64,000 nt of DNA from Myxococcota bacterium (GTDB taxonomy: Bacteria; Myxococcota_A; Bradymonadia; UBA7976; UBA1532), in NCBI GenBank assembly GCA_963169045.1, contig CAUJDF010000038.1:124001-188000 (forward strand), read 5' to 3'. Numbering within the stretch: the stretch's first letter is position 1; each line of letters starts with the position of its first letter. Of the stretch, positions 31,121 through 39,776 are shown piece after piece. Both the position numbers and the translations under genes were made by a program. A model generated the notes under the pieces. The model was given only the letters and a program-made list of their open reading frames with translations. It did no database searches and was not told the DNA's origin.

Positions 31121-32566
31121 ATGACGCAGCAGCTCGGGGAGAACGCGGCGCTCGATACGGTCTTCGTCGGCGCGCGGCCGGCGGTGAAGCGCATCCGCAA
31201 GAGCAAGCTCGTCGTGCTCGAGGGGCCGGACGGCGGCCGCGAGTACGAGGTGGCGCGCGAGGTGGTCACCGTGGGCCGCAGCCCGGTGTGCGACCTGACG
31301 CTCACCGACAAGTCGGTCAGCACGCGTCACTTCTCGATCATCGCCGACGACCGCGGCTACCTGTTGCGCGACGAGGGCAGCACCAACGGCACCTTCTACG
31401 CCGACCTGCGCGTGAAGGAGGTGTACCTGAAGCCGGGCACGGTGTTCCGCGCCGGTAACACGGTGCTGAAGTTCCAGCCGACGCAGGACATCGTCACCAT
31501 CGAGCTGTCGGAGCGCGACCGCTTCGACCAGGTCATCGGGACGAGCGTGCGCATGCGCGAGATCTTCGCGCACCTCGAGCGCGTCTCCCCGAGCGACCTG
31601 ACGGTCCTCGTCCAGGGGGAGACCGGCACCGGCAAGGAGCTGATCGCCCAGGCCATCCACAACTTCAGCCCGCGCAAGAAGCGGCCGTTCGTGGTGCTCG
31701 ACTGCTCGGCCATCCCCAAGGATCTCATCGAGAGCACCATCTTCGGACACGAGAAGGGATCCTTCACCGGTGCCATCGCGCAGCACCGCGGTGTGTTCGA
31801 GCAGGCCGACGGCGGCACGATCTTCCTCGACGAGATCGGCGAGCTCGACCTGAACCTGCAGCCGAAGCTGCTGCGCGTGCTCGAGAACCGCGAGGTCAAG
31901 CGCGTCGGCAGCGACAAGACGATCAAGGTCGACGTGCGCGTCGTGGCGGCGACGAACCGGGACCTGCGCAAGATGGTCACCGAGGGTGGCTTCCGCGAGG
32001 ACCTCTATTTCCGCCTGAGCGTGATGCAGATCCCGCTGCCGCCGCTGCGGGAGCGGCCCGACGACGTGGCGCTGCTCGTGAACCACTTCCTGAATGGCAT
32101 CAACGAGCAGCGCCAGCAGTGGGGGCGCCCGCCGCTGCAGGTGAGCGCCGACGCGATGGAGTCGCTCAAGCGGCGGCCGTGGCCGGGCAACATCCGCGAG
32201 CTGAAGAACGTGGTGGAGCGCGGCGCGAACCTGGGCGAGGGCCCGGTGCTCACGACGCGCGACTTCCTCATCGGCAACGAGGGCGGCGCGTTCTCGGCGC
32301 CGGCGGTTCCGGCGGCCGCCCTGACGCTGGCGGCGGACGGCGGCGCGGCAGCGCCGGGCGACCTGCACTTCTTCGTGAACATCGACCTCGAATACAAGGA
32401 CGCCAAGCAGGCGCTCACCGACGAGTTCGAGGCGATCTATCTGAAGAAGCTGGTGGACCGGCACCAGGGCAACATCTCCCAGAGCGCGAAGGCCGCGGGC
32501 CTGACGCGGTACCACCTGCGCGAGCTGCTGAAGAAGCACGGCATCCATCAGGCGCTGCGCGAGTAG
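31121..32566 (+). CDS. FHA-domain sigma-54-dependent transcriptional activator
   Basis: 481 residues from ATG. Residues about 30-115 are an FHA domain (VGRSPVCDLTLTDKSVSTRH, EGSTNGTF), which reads phosphothreonine and so ties this regulator to Ser/Thr kinases. The AAA+ domain has Walker A GETGTGKE near 166, the sigma-54 loop as GSFTGA near 212 (the usual form is GAFTGA) and Walker B FLDEIGEL. A Fis-type helix-turn-helix ends the protein (NISQSAKAAGLTRYHLRELL). It needs sigma-54 to open promoters. It is divergent from the PilB-type gene. Confidence 0.95.
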   Translation: MTQQLGENAALDTVFVGARPAVKRIRKSKLVVLEGPDGGREYEVAREVVTVGRSPVCDLTLTDKSVSTRHFSIIADDRGYLLRDEGSTNGTFYADLRVKEVYLKPGTVFRAGNTVLKFQPTQDIVTIELSERDRFDQVIGTSVRMREIFAHLERVSPSDLTVLVQGETGTGKELIAQAIHNFSPRKKRPFVVLDCSAIPKDLIESTIFGHEKGSFTGAIAQHRGVFEQADGGTIFLDEIGELDLNLQPKLLRVLENREVKRVGSDKTIKVDVRVVAATNRDLRKMVTEGGFREDLYFRLSVMQIPLPPLRERPDDVALLVNHFLNGINEQRQQWGRPPLQVSADAMESLKRRPWPGNIRELKNVVERGANLGEGPVLTTRDFLIGNEGGAFSAPAVPAAALTLAADGGAAAPGDLHFFVNIDLEYKDAKQALTDEFEAIYLKKLVDRHQGNISQSAKAAGLTRYHLRELLKKHGIHQALRE

Positions 32567-32580
32567 CTCCGGCGCGGCGG

Positions 32581-35500
32581 TCAGCGCGCCGCGGCGCCGA
32601 CGGCGTCGTCCAGGTCGAGGCCCCAGGCGGCCTCGAGCGCGGGGACGAGCGCGTCCGCAGGGGTGTCGAGGCCGCGCAGGTCCCACAGGCGCACGGCCCG
32701 GTCCCAGCTCGCGCTGACGAGCGTCGCGCCGTCGGCGGAGAACGACACGTGGGCCACCCGGTCGCCGTGGCCCCGCAGCACCGCCTGCAGGGCGCCATCG
32801 GACGTGCGGAAGAGCCGCGCGGCGCCGTCCAGCCCCGCCGTCGCCACGTGCTCGCCCGACGGCGAGAGCGCGACGTCGAGGACGCGAGCGTCGGGATGGG
32901 GGATCGTCAGCGCCGGCCGGCCGCCCGCCGCGTCGTGCAGCGCGACGGCGTGCGGTCGGCCCACCGCCAGCCACCGCTCGCCGAGGTCCACCGCGAACGC
33001 GAGCGGGTCGTCCAGCACCGGCTCGAGGCGCGGCGGATCGCCGGCGAAGACGCGGGCCACGGCGCCGGTCCGGTCGACGACGGCGGCGACCCGGCCGTCG
33101 TGGCGCACGGCGAGGTCGATCTGGGTCTCGGCCGTCGCGAGCACGACGGCGTCGCCGCCCGGCCAGAGGTGGGGGCCGCCGAGGTAGCCCACCGCCACGG
33201 GCACGCCCCCGGCGAGCCAGCCGACGCGACGGAAGGCGTGGGTACGGCCGCTCAGCGCGTCGACCTCGCTCCAGTCCGCGGTGTCGAACAGCCGCACGTG
33301 CCGGTCGCGCATGCCGGCGGCGGCGAGACGGCGACCGTCCGGCGAGAAGGCCACCGACTTCGCCACCCCGTCCTGCCAATGGAGCGTGGCCACGGACGCG
33401 CCGTCGGCCGTCGACCAGATCGGCACCGATCCTCCGCCGGTCGCCGCGGCCAGCAGGCGCCCGTCCGGCGAGAGCGCCGCGGCGGCGTGGCCGCTGTCGG
33501 CGACGAACCGGCGCGGGAACGGCGCTTCGGGCAGGGCCCAGGTCCACCGCACCCGTCCCAGCGTCCGCACCTCGCCGCCGACGAAGCGCACGGTGGCCCC
33601 GGCGGCGACGGGCAGGCGCGTCTCCCAGGCGCCGGTCGCCGGCCGCCACAAGCGCACGCCGCCGCGATCGCCGGTGACCGCGACGCGATCGCCCCCGGGC
33701 GAGACCTCGACCCGGACGATCCGGCCGACGTGCGCGGGCGCGGCGCGCACGGTGGCGCCGTTCGCCGCGTCGACCAGGGCCACCTCTCCCCGCTCGTTGC
33801 CCACGACGAGGTGGCGGCCGTCGGGGGTGAAGACGAGGGCGATGGCGGGTCGGCTCGCGTCGAAGACCGTGGGCAGCGCGCGGTCGGCGCGCGCCAGGGG
33901 GGCGCCCACCCACACCGTGCCGTCGGCGCAGACGACGGCGATCTGCGACTCGTCGGGCGACACCGCCGCCGCCAGCGCGCCCGCGGCGCGGTCGTCGCGA
34001 CACCCCGCGCGCAGCGAGTGCGCGCCGGTGGCGGCGTCGACGACGAGCACGTCCCCGAACGACACCACGACGGCGAAGCGGCCCGGGGCGACGGGCAGCA
34101 GGCCGTGGTCGTCGGGCGGCACCAGATCGGCGCCCACCACCGCGCCCGTGTCGGCGTCGAGCAGCCGGAACCGGACGTCGGGCAGCGTGAGCGCCACCCG
34201 GCCGGCGCCTTCGACGATCACCCCGTCGCGCGCCCGGACCGGCACCGACCAGCGCCGCGCCGGCGGGTCGAGCGTCCAGAGCGACACGTCGTCGGTCCCG
34301 AGGCACAGCATCCGGTCGGCGGTCGACGAGAACCGGGCGCGCGGGCATTCGGGCAGGGCCGCCCGCGAGACCACCCGCGGACGCCCCGCGTCGCCGTAGG
34401 CGGCCAGCACGCCCCGGGCGGCGGGTGACTCGCCCAGCCGCAGGACGTGCGCGGCGAGCACCTCGGCCTCGCCGCGGGCGTCGAGCTCGAGGGCGGCCTG
34501 GGCCTGCTGCTCGAGCGCGTGGGCGAGGTGCCGGTCGGCGAGCGCCAGCGAGGCGCGCGTCGCCGCCTCCGCCGCCACGGCGCGGTCGCGTTCGATCTGC
34601 GTGCCGCGCCACGCCACCCAGCCGACGAGGAGCAGCGCCAGCAGGGCCGCCGCCGAGATGGCCAGGGGCGCGCGGCGGGCGCGCACGAAGCGCACGAGGT
34701 GGTCCCACGGCGTGTAGGCATAGGCCGCCACCATGCGACCGTCGACGAAGCGCGCCACGTCGGCGGCGAGCTGCCGCGCCGACTCGTACCGGTCCTGGGG
34801 ATCGGCGGCCAGCGCCCGCTCCGCGATCGCCGCCAGCTCCGGCGGCGCGTCGGGCGCCCGCTCGCGGACCGGCGCGATCGCCCCCCGGCGGACGGCCTCG
34901 AGCACCTCGACGGCGGATCCCGCGAACGGCGGTCGGCCCGTGAGCAGCTCGTAGAGCATCGCCCCGAGCCCGTAGACGTCGGAGCGGGGATCGGCCGGCT
35001 GGCCCCGCGCCTGCTCCGGGCTCATGTACGCCGGCGTGCCGACCACGGCCCCGGCGACCGTCGCCTGCGCCCCATGCGGCAGCACGTCGTCCCACACCCC
35101 GTCGGCCTCGGCCCGCGCCGAAGGGCGGGCGACGCCCCAGTCGGCCACCTGCGTCTCGCCGTGCTCGCCGATCAGCACGTTGGCCGGCTTCAGATCGCGG
35201 TGCACGATGCCCGCGTCGTGGGCGAAGGCCACCGCCTCGCACGCCTGCAGGAACGAGCGCAGCAGCGTGACGCGCTCGGCGAGCGTGGCGCGGGCCGCGA
35301 GCGCGTCGGCGAAGGTCCGCCCGCGGACGAGCCGCATCGCGTACCAGACGCGGCCGTCAGCGGAGGTGCCGGCGTCGTAGACCGGCACGATGCCGGGGTG
35401 CTCGAGCTGCGCGGCGATGCGCGCCTCGCGCACGAGGCGCGCCGCGGGGGCGCCCGCCGCCACCTCCTTCAGCGCCACCTCGCGGCCGAGGCGCAGGTCG

Positions 35501-35682
35501 GTCGCGGCGACGACACGCGCCATGCCGCCGATGCCCAGCAGCGGACCGCGCGCGTAGCGCGCCGGCTCGGCCACCTCGAGCACCGCCGTGGCGTCGGGGA
35601 GCGCCGCCTCGGCGACGAGCGCCTCCGTCGTGACGGGCGCGTCGCCGCCCGCCGCCGCGTCGGCGCCCGTCGGGTGCGCCAT
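32581..35682 (-). CDS. Ser/Thr protein kinase with WD40 repeat C-terminus
   Basis: 1033 residues from ATG; AAGGACGAG lies upstream. The kinase domain (about 40-320) has GIGGMARV, VALKEV, HRDLKPANVL near 155 and VADWGVAR, where the usual DFG is DWG; the metal-binding Asp is kept. A membrane helix follows near 331-356 (ISAAALLALLLVGWVAW). Residues about 450-1020 form WD40 repeats (TLHWQDGVAKSVAFSPDGRR, VSASWDRAVRLWDLRG), probably one or two propellers outside the cytoplasm that bind a protein or ligand. The FHA-winged-helix gene lies 17 bp upstream, so the two likely form a kinase-reader pair. Confidence 0.92.
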   Translation of the reverse strand: MAHPTGADAAAGGDAPVTTEALVAEAALPDATAVLEVAEPARYARGPLLGIGGMARVVAATDLRLGREVALKEVAAGAPAARLVREARIAAQLEHPGIVPVYDAGTSADGRVWYAMRLVRGRTFADALAARATLAERVTLLRSFLQACEAVAFAHDAGIVHRDLKPANVLIGEHGETQVADWGVARPSARAEADGVWDDVLPHGAQATVAGAVVGTPAYMSPEQARGQPADPRSDVYGLGAMLYELLTGRPPFAGSAVEVLEAVRRGAIAPVRERAPDAPPELAAIAERALAADPQDRYESARQLAADVARFVDGRMVAAYAYTPWDHLVRFVRARRAPLAISAAALLALLLVGWVAWRGTQIERDRAVAAEAATRASLALADRHLAHALEQQAQAALELDARGEAEVLAAHVLRLGESPAARGVLAAYGDAGRPRVVSRAALPECPRARFSSTADRMLCLGTDDVSLWTLDPPARRWSVPVRARDGVIVEGAGRVALTLPDVRFRLLDADTGAVVGADLVPPDDHGLLPVAPGRFAVVVSFGDVLVVDAATGAHSLRAGCRDDRAAGALAAAVSPDESQIAVVCADGTVWVGAPLARADRALPTVFDASRPAIALVFTPDGRHLVVGNERGEVALVDAANGATVRAAPAHVGRIVRVEVSPGGDRVAVTGDRGGVRLWRPATGAWETRLPVAAGATVRFVGGEVRTLGRVRWTWALPEAPFPRRFVADSGHAAAALSPDGRLLAAATGGGSVPIWSTADGASVATLHWQDGVAKSVAFSPDGRRLAAAGMRDRHVRLFDTADWSEVDALSGRTHAFRRVGWLAGGVPVAVGYLGGPHLWPGGDAVVLATAETQIDLAVRHDGRVAAVVDRTGAVARVFAGDPPRLEPVLDDPLAFAVDLGERWLAVGRPHAVALHDAAGGRPALTIPHPDARVLDVALSPSGEHVATAGLDGAARLFRTSDGALQAVLRGHGDRVAHVSFSADGATLVSASWDRAVRLWDLRGLDTPADALVPALEAAWGLDLDDAVGAAAR

Positions 35683-35699
35683 GCTCGTCCGCTCGTCCT

Positions 35700-36599
35700 T
35701 CAGGTGAGGTCCTCGACGACGTCGTGGGCGTAGAGGACGAGCTCCACCTGCCCCGAGCCGTCGGCCCGGACGAGGTCGGGCCGGACGTGCGCCGCCTCGA
35801 GGCGACGGCGCAGGCGCGCGAGGCCCACGTCCCAGCGGCGCCGGAGCACCAGGCGGTCGGTCTTTGCGCGCCAGAGCTCGCCGGCGACCACCTCCCACGA
35901 GACCGGCCCGCCGAGCGCGACGAGCTCGCTCACGATGCGCGCCGACAGGCCGCCGAGCGCGAGCACGGGCCAGCCCTCGCGGTGGAGGTGCACGCTGTCG
36001 TACGTCGCGACGAGCCGGAGCGGCGAAGGGGTGCCGCCCCGCGCGTGCGTGCGCTCGGCGCCGGCCTGGCCGAGCGCCACCTCGACCGCGCGGAACGTCC
36101 GGCCGTCGGTGGTGAAGGCGTCGCCGGCGGCGAACGGGCGCACCTCAGCGTCACCCACCCGCACCCGCCACGCGTCGCGCGTCGTCCAGAAGACGGCGGC
36201 CGCCCCGCCGACACTGCCCGCCATCAGACGCGGCCGCGGCCGGGTGACCAGCGAGCAGACCCCGGCGAGCACCTGGCGCGGCAGGCCGTCCCCCTCGAGC
36301 GCGAGGACGTCGTCGGGCAGGTCGACCGAGAGCACCTCGAGCTCGATGCCCTCGGCGAGCGACACGCGGAGGCCGGGCGTCAGCGCGATCCTCGAGAGGG
36401 GCTGCCCGCCGACGGACAGGGCGCCGCGCAGGGCGAGCAGCTGCAGCTCGCCGCCGCGCAGGCTCACCAGCGCGTGCGCCTCGGAGACGCGGGCGTCGTC
36501 GATCGGCAGCGCCGCCGACCACAGCCGCCCGACCAGATCTCCGTGCCCCAGCTCGTGCACGCTCCCGTCCGGGAGGCGCACCTCGACCCATGCGTACAT
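35700..36599 (-). CDS. FHA-like domain fused to a winged-helix DNA-binding domain
   Basis: 299 residues. The N-terminal part resembles an FHA sandwich (DARVSEAHALVSLRGGELQL, GALSVGGQPLSRIALTPG). The C-terminal 90 residues match the OmpR/PhoB-type winged helix (WEVVAGELWRAKTDRLVLRR, WDVGLARLRRRLEAAHV). There is no receiver domain. It would bind DNA when its FHA-like domain meets a phosphothreonine peptide, presumably made by the kinase encoded 17 bp downstream. The FHA consensus (GR...S..H) is weakly kept, so phosphopeptide binding is inference. Confidence 0.75.
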   Translation of the reverse strand: MYAWVEVRLPDGSVHELGHGDLVGRLWSAALPIDDARVSEAHALVSLRGGELQLLALRGALSVGGQPLSRIALTPGLRVSLAEGIELEVLSVDLPDDVLALEGDGLPRQVLAGVCSLVTRPRPRLMAGSVGGAAAVFWTTRDAWRVRVGDAEVRPFAAGDAFTTDGRTFRAVEVALGQAGAERTHARGGTPSPLRLVATYDSVHLHREGWPVLALGGLSARIVSELVALGGPVSWEVVAGELWRAKTDRLVLRRRWDVGLARLRRRLEAAHVRPDLVRADGSGQVELVLYAHDVVEDLT

Positions 36600-36763
36600 G
36601 CCGACTCCCGAGACGCCGCAGGATACGGCAGACCCGGGGAGACGCGCAGGCGTGTTCGATCGGACCGCGCGCTCGTCCGCGAGAGGCGTGTCCCGGTCCG
36701 CCCTCGTTCGGCAGGACGCGCGGTCGGTGGGCCGGAGGGGCAGGCGGCCGGCGCGGCGCGGCG

Positions 36764-39607
36764 TCAGGGGCAGGCGGTGGCGTCGAAGCGCGGGCCGGCG
36801 TCGCCGCAGACGGCGTGGCGACCGCCGGCGGGCACGCACCAGGTCGCGGTGCCGGTGCAGGCGTGGCCGTCGGGATCGGTGGCGGTGAACTCGACGTGGT
36901 ACACGCGACCGTCGGCGCCCCGCCCGCGGTCGGACTCGTCGCGCACGCGGGCCACGGGTCCGCCGATGCCCGACGCGTCGGGGCAGGTGCGGCCGACGGG
37001 CTCGTCCTGGGCGACGCGGTCGATCGTGATCTCGGCGAACTGGTGCTGGGGATCGGTCACGCCAACGACGACGAGATCGGTGAAGCCGCGCTCGCGCTCG
37101 CGCCTCGCCTCGGGCTGCTCGGCGAGCGCCGCGGCGCTGCAGTCCGGGCACTGCGCCTCGTGGCGGCACTCGCCGGTCTCGCGGTCGCAGGCGTCGGCGG
37201 TGCACTCGTCGCCGTCGTCGCACGTCCGCGGCACGAAGCGGCACCCGCCGCCGGGCGCGCAGAAGTCGTCGGTGCACGGATCGCCGTCGTCGCACTTGAC
37301 CGGCTCGTGCGTGCAGCCCCGCTTCGGATCGCAGGCGTCGGCCGTGCACGCGTTCCCGTCGTCGCACGACACCTCGCGGTGGGTGCACCCCTCGCGGTCG
37401 TCGCAGGCGTCGGCCGTGCACGCGTTCCCATCGTCACACGAGATGCGCGTGTGGCTGCACCCGGTCTTGTCGTCGCAGGCGTCGGCCGTGCACGCGTTCC
37501 CATCGTCACACTTCACGGCGACGCTGACGCATCCGCTCTCGAGATCACACGCGTCGATCGTGCACCCCAATCCATCGTCGCACTTGACGTCGGTGTGGAT
37601 GCAGCCCTTGAGCTTGTCGCACGCATCGGTCGTGCAGGCGTTGCCGTCGTCGCACGACACGGGCACGGTCGTGCACCCCTTCGCCGCGTCGCAGATCGGC
37701 GCCGTGCAGGCGTTGCCGTCGTCGGGGCATTCGATCGGCGCATACAGGCAGCCGGCCTTCTCGTCGCATCGGTCGAGCGTGCAGACGCTGCCGTCGTCGC
37801 AGACCACCGGCGCGTGGGCGCAGCCCGCAGCCGGATCGCACGCGTCGGACGTGCAGGCGTTGCCGTCGTCGCACGAGACGGGCGTGTGCGTGCACCCCGC
37901 GCCCTCGCCGTCGCACGCGTCGGCGGTGCAGGCGTTCCCGTCGTCGCAGTCGAGCGGCGTGGACTCGCAGCCGAGGCCCGGCACGCACGCGTCCACCGTG
38001 CAGGCGTTGCCGTCCGCGCAGTCGTCGACCAGGTTCGCGCACGTGCCGTCGGGGTTGCACACGTCGATCGTGCACACCTCGCCGTCGTCGCACTCCGCGT
38101 CGGCCTCGCACGGGTCGCACGCGTCGCCCTCGCCGTCGCCGTCGACGTCCGCCTGGCCGGGATTGGGATCGTCGGGGCAGTTGTCGCAGCGATCGCCGAC
38201 GCCGTCGCCGTCGCGGTCCCTCTGCCGGCGTTCCCTCAGATCGGGGCACACGTCGTCTTCGTCGCACACGCGGTCGCCGTCGCGGTCGCGGCAGACGCCG
38301 GCGAGCGAGCGCTCGAGCACCAGCAGGGCGTAGCTGTGGCAGACCACCAGGTTCCAGCAGGCGTGGAAGACCGGGGTGGCGCCGTTGTTGCGGTAGGACG
38401 CGGCCGTGAACTGGCCCTGGGCGTCCTGCTGCGTCATCAGCGTGTACGCATAGTCGTAGTACCAGCGCGCCTTCGGCCGGTCGTCGCGGTAGTGCTGATA
38501 CTTGCCGGCGGCTCCGGCGCCGCGCGCCGGCGGATCGGCGGCGAAGTCCCGGTTCGCCAGCCGCCAGTCGGGCCGGAGCAGGGTGATCGGCGCCGCCGGC
38601 AACGTGCCCATGTCGTCCGGGCCGAGGTTGCCCGGCGCGGGCGCCGCGCCCTCGAGCAGCGTGAACGCCTTCGCCGAGGCGACGAGCTGATCGTAGTAGG
38701 ACATGTTGTAGACCGACGCCGCCGCCCAGGTCGTCTGGTAGTTGTAGGCGTCGCGCATCCAGCCGAGCAGGCCCTGCACCACCGGGTCGTCCACGCTGGC
38801 GCCGGCGAGCGTCAGCGTCCACAGGGCCGCGGCGGTGGTCTGCGACGTCGTGGCCGCATACATCGCCAATGTCGGCCGGTAGCCGATGCCGCCGTCGGGG
38901 CTCACGTGCGCCGCGATGGCCTGCCGCGTGCGCGCCAGCGCGGCGTCGATCTGGTGAATCCGCAGGTTGTACTGGCCCTGCGCCAGCGGGCTGCCTCCCG
39001 AGGGCAGACGCGCTTCGTAGAAGCGCCGCGCCGCCGCCAGCCCGCCCACGGCGAAGTGCGTGGTCGAGAGGTCCACCTCGGGCGTCGTGTAGCCCCACCA
39101 GCCGGTCTCCGCGCCGGTCGTGCCCTGCGCCGCGAGCACGCGCTGGACGACCGTGTCGATCGCGCCGTCGACCGTGCGGTTGCCGAAGTTCGGCACGTCC
39201 GGCCCGCCGCCGAGCGCATAGGCCGAGAGCGCCATCAGGCAGCTGGCGTCCGCGTAGATGAGCGGCGCGGGCGCCGCGACGCCGTACAACGTGTCGTCGA
39301 GGATGAGCTCCACGGCGGTTCGCGCGAGCGCCTGGTCGGCTGCCGGCAGGCCCGTGTATCCCACGGGCCGTGCGTCCGGACCGACGCCGTCGCGCTGCCC
39401 CAGCAGGGCCAGCAGCGCCCAGGGCCGGGCCTGGCGCGCGCCGGCGTTCCCGGCCGCGAAGGCGTCGATGCTGCGCAGCCAGGCCACGCCGTCGGCGATC
39501 GAGGCGGCCACGTCGGTCTCGAACGCCAGGTCGTCGGCGGCGCGCGCCGGTGTCGCGGCGAGACACATCGCCGTCACCCACGCGCCGATCACTGCTCGAT
39601 GTCGCAT
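36764..39607 (-). CDS. Secreted terpenoid-cyclase-like protein with TSP3 and Cys-rich CTDC repeats
   Basis: 947 residues with a signal peptide (AMCLAATPARA) and GGAG before the ATG. Residues 25-430 show the alpha/alpha toroid pattern of the prenyltransferase/terpenoid cyclase superfamily (GVAWLRSIDAF, VQRVLAAQGTTGAETGWWGY, QTTAAALWTLTLAG). No DxDD or DDxxD motif is visible, so a binding role is as likely as catalysis. Two thrombospondin type 3 repeats follow (DGDGVGDRCDNCPDDPNPGQ). Then come 13 Cys-rich repeats of about 24 residues (CDDGNACTADACD), like the slime-mould CTDC family. A C-terminal domain of about 110 residues (VVVGVTDPQHQFAEITIDRV) ends the protein. Confidence 0.82.
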   Translation of the reverse strand: MRHRAVIGAWVTAMCLAATPARAADDLAFETDVAASIADGVAWLRSIDAFAAGNAGARQARPWALLALLGQRDGVGPDARPVGYTGLPAADQALARTAVELILDDTLYGVAAPAPLIYADASCLMALSAYALGGGPDVPNFGNRTVDGAIDTVVQRVLAAQGTTGAETGWWGYTTPEVDLSTTHFAVGGLAAARRFYEARLPSGGSPLAQGQYNLRIHQIDAALARTRQAIAAHVSPDGGIGYRPTLAMYAATTSQTTAAALWTLTLAGASVDDPVVQGLLGWMRDAYNYQTTWAAASVYNMSYYDQLVASAKAFTLLEGAAPAPGNLGPDDMGTLPAAPITLLRPDWRLANRDFAADPPARGAGAAGKYQHYRDDRPKARWYYDYAYTLMTQQDAQGQFTAASYRNNGATPVFHACWNLVVCHSYALLVLERSLAGVCRDRDGDRVCDEDDVCPDLRERRQRDRDGDGVGDRCDNCPDDPNPGQADVDGDGEGDACDPCEADAECDDGEVCTIDVCNPDGTCANLVDDCADGNACTVDACVPGLGCESTPLDCDDGNACTADACDGEGAGCTHTPVSCDDGNACTSDACDPAAGCAHAPVVCDDGSVCTLDRCDEKAGCLYAPIECPDDGNACTAPICDAAKGCTTVPVSCDDGNACTTDACDKLKGCIHTDVKCDDGLGCTIDACDLESGCVSVAVKCDDGNACTADACDDKTGCSHTRISCDDGNACTADACDDREGCTHREVSCDDGNACTADACDPKRGCTHEPVKCDDGDPCTDDFCAPGGGCRFVPRTCDDGDECTADACDRETGECRHEAQCPDCSAAALAEQPEARRERERGFTDLVVVGVTDPQHQFAEITIDRVAQDEPVGRTCPDASGIGGPVARVRDESDRGRGADGRVYHVEFTATDPDGHACTGTATWCVPAGGRHAVCGDAGPRFDATACP
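37151..38091 (-). repeat. Thirteen tandem CTDC-type repeats, about 72 bp each
   Basis: The coding repeat unit is CDDGNACTADACDxxxGCxHxPV, where x is variable. Copies differ mainly between the last two Cys. Neighbouring copies near 37330-37510 are almost identical at DNA level, which suggests recent duplication. Confidence 0.88.
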
Positions 39608-39776
39608 CGCTGCTCCCCCAGGTCCCCGCTCAGGCTCGAAGACATGGAAGCAGACACCCGGCGAAGCGTCCGCAGGGAAGCGGCGGCGGTAAGATCCGTG
39701 AAAGGGGCGCGCGCCGGATCGTGATCGGGCGCTCTCGGGCGTTTCGAACACACGAGCACGGGGGTCCGCGGGGCCG

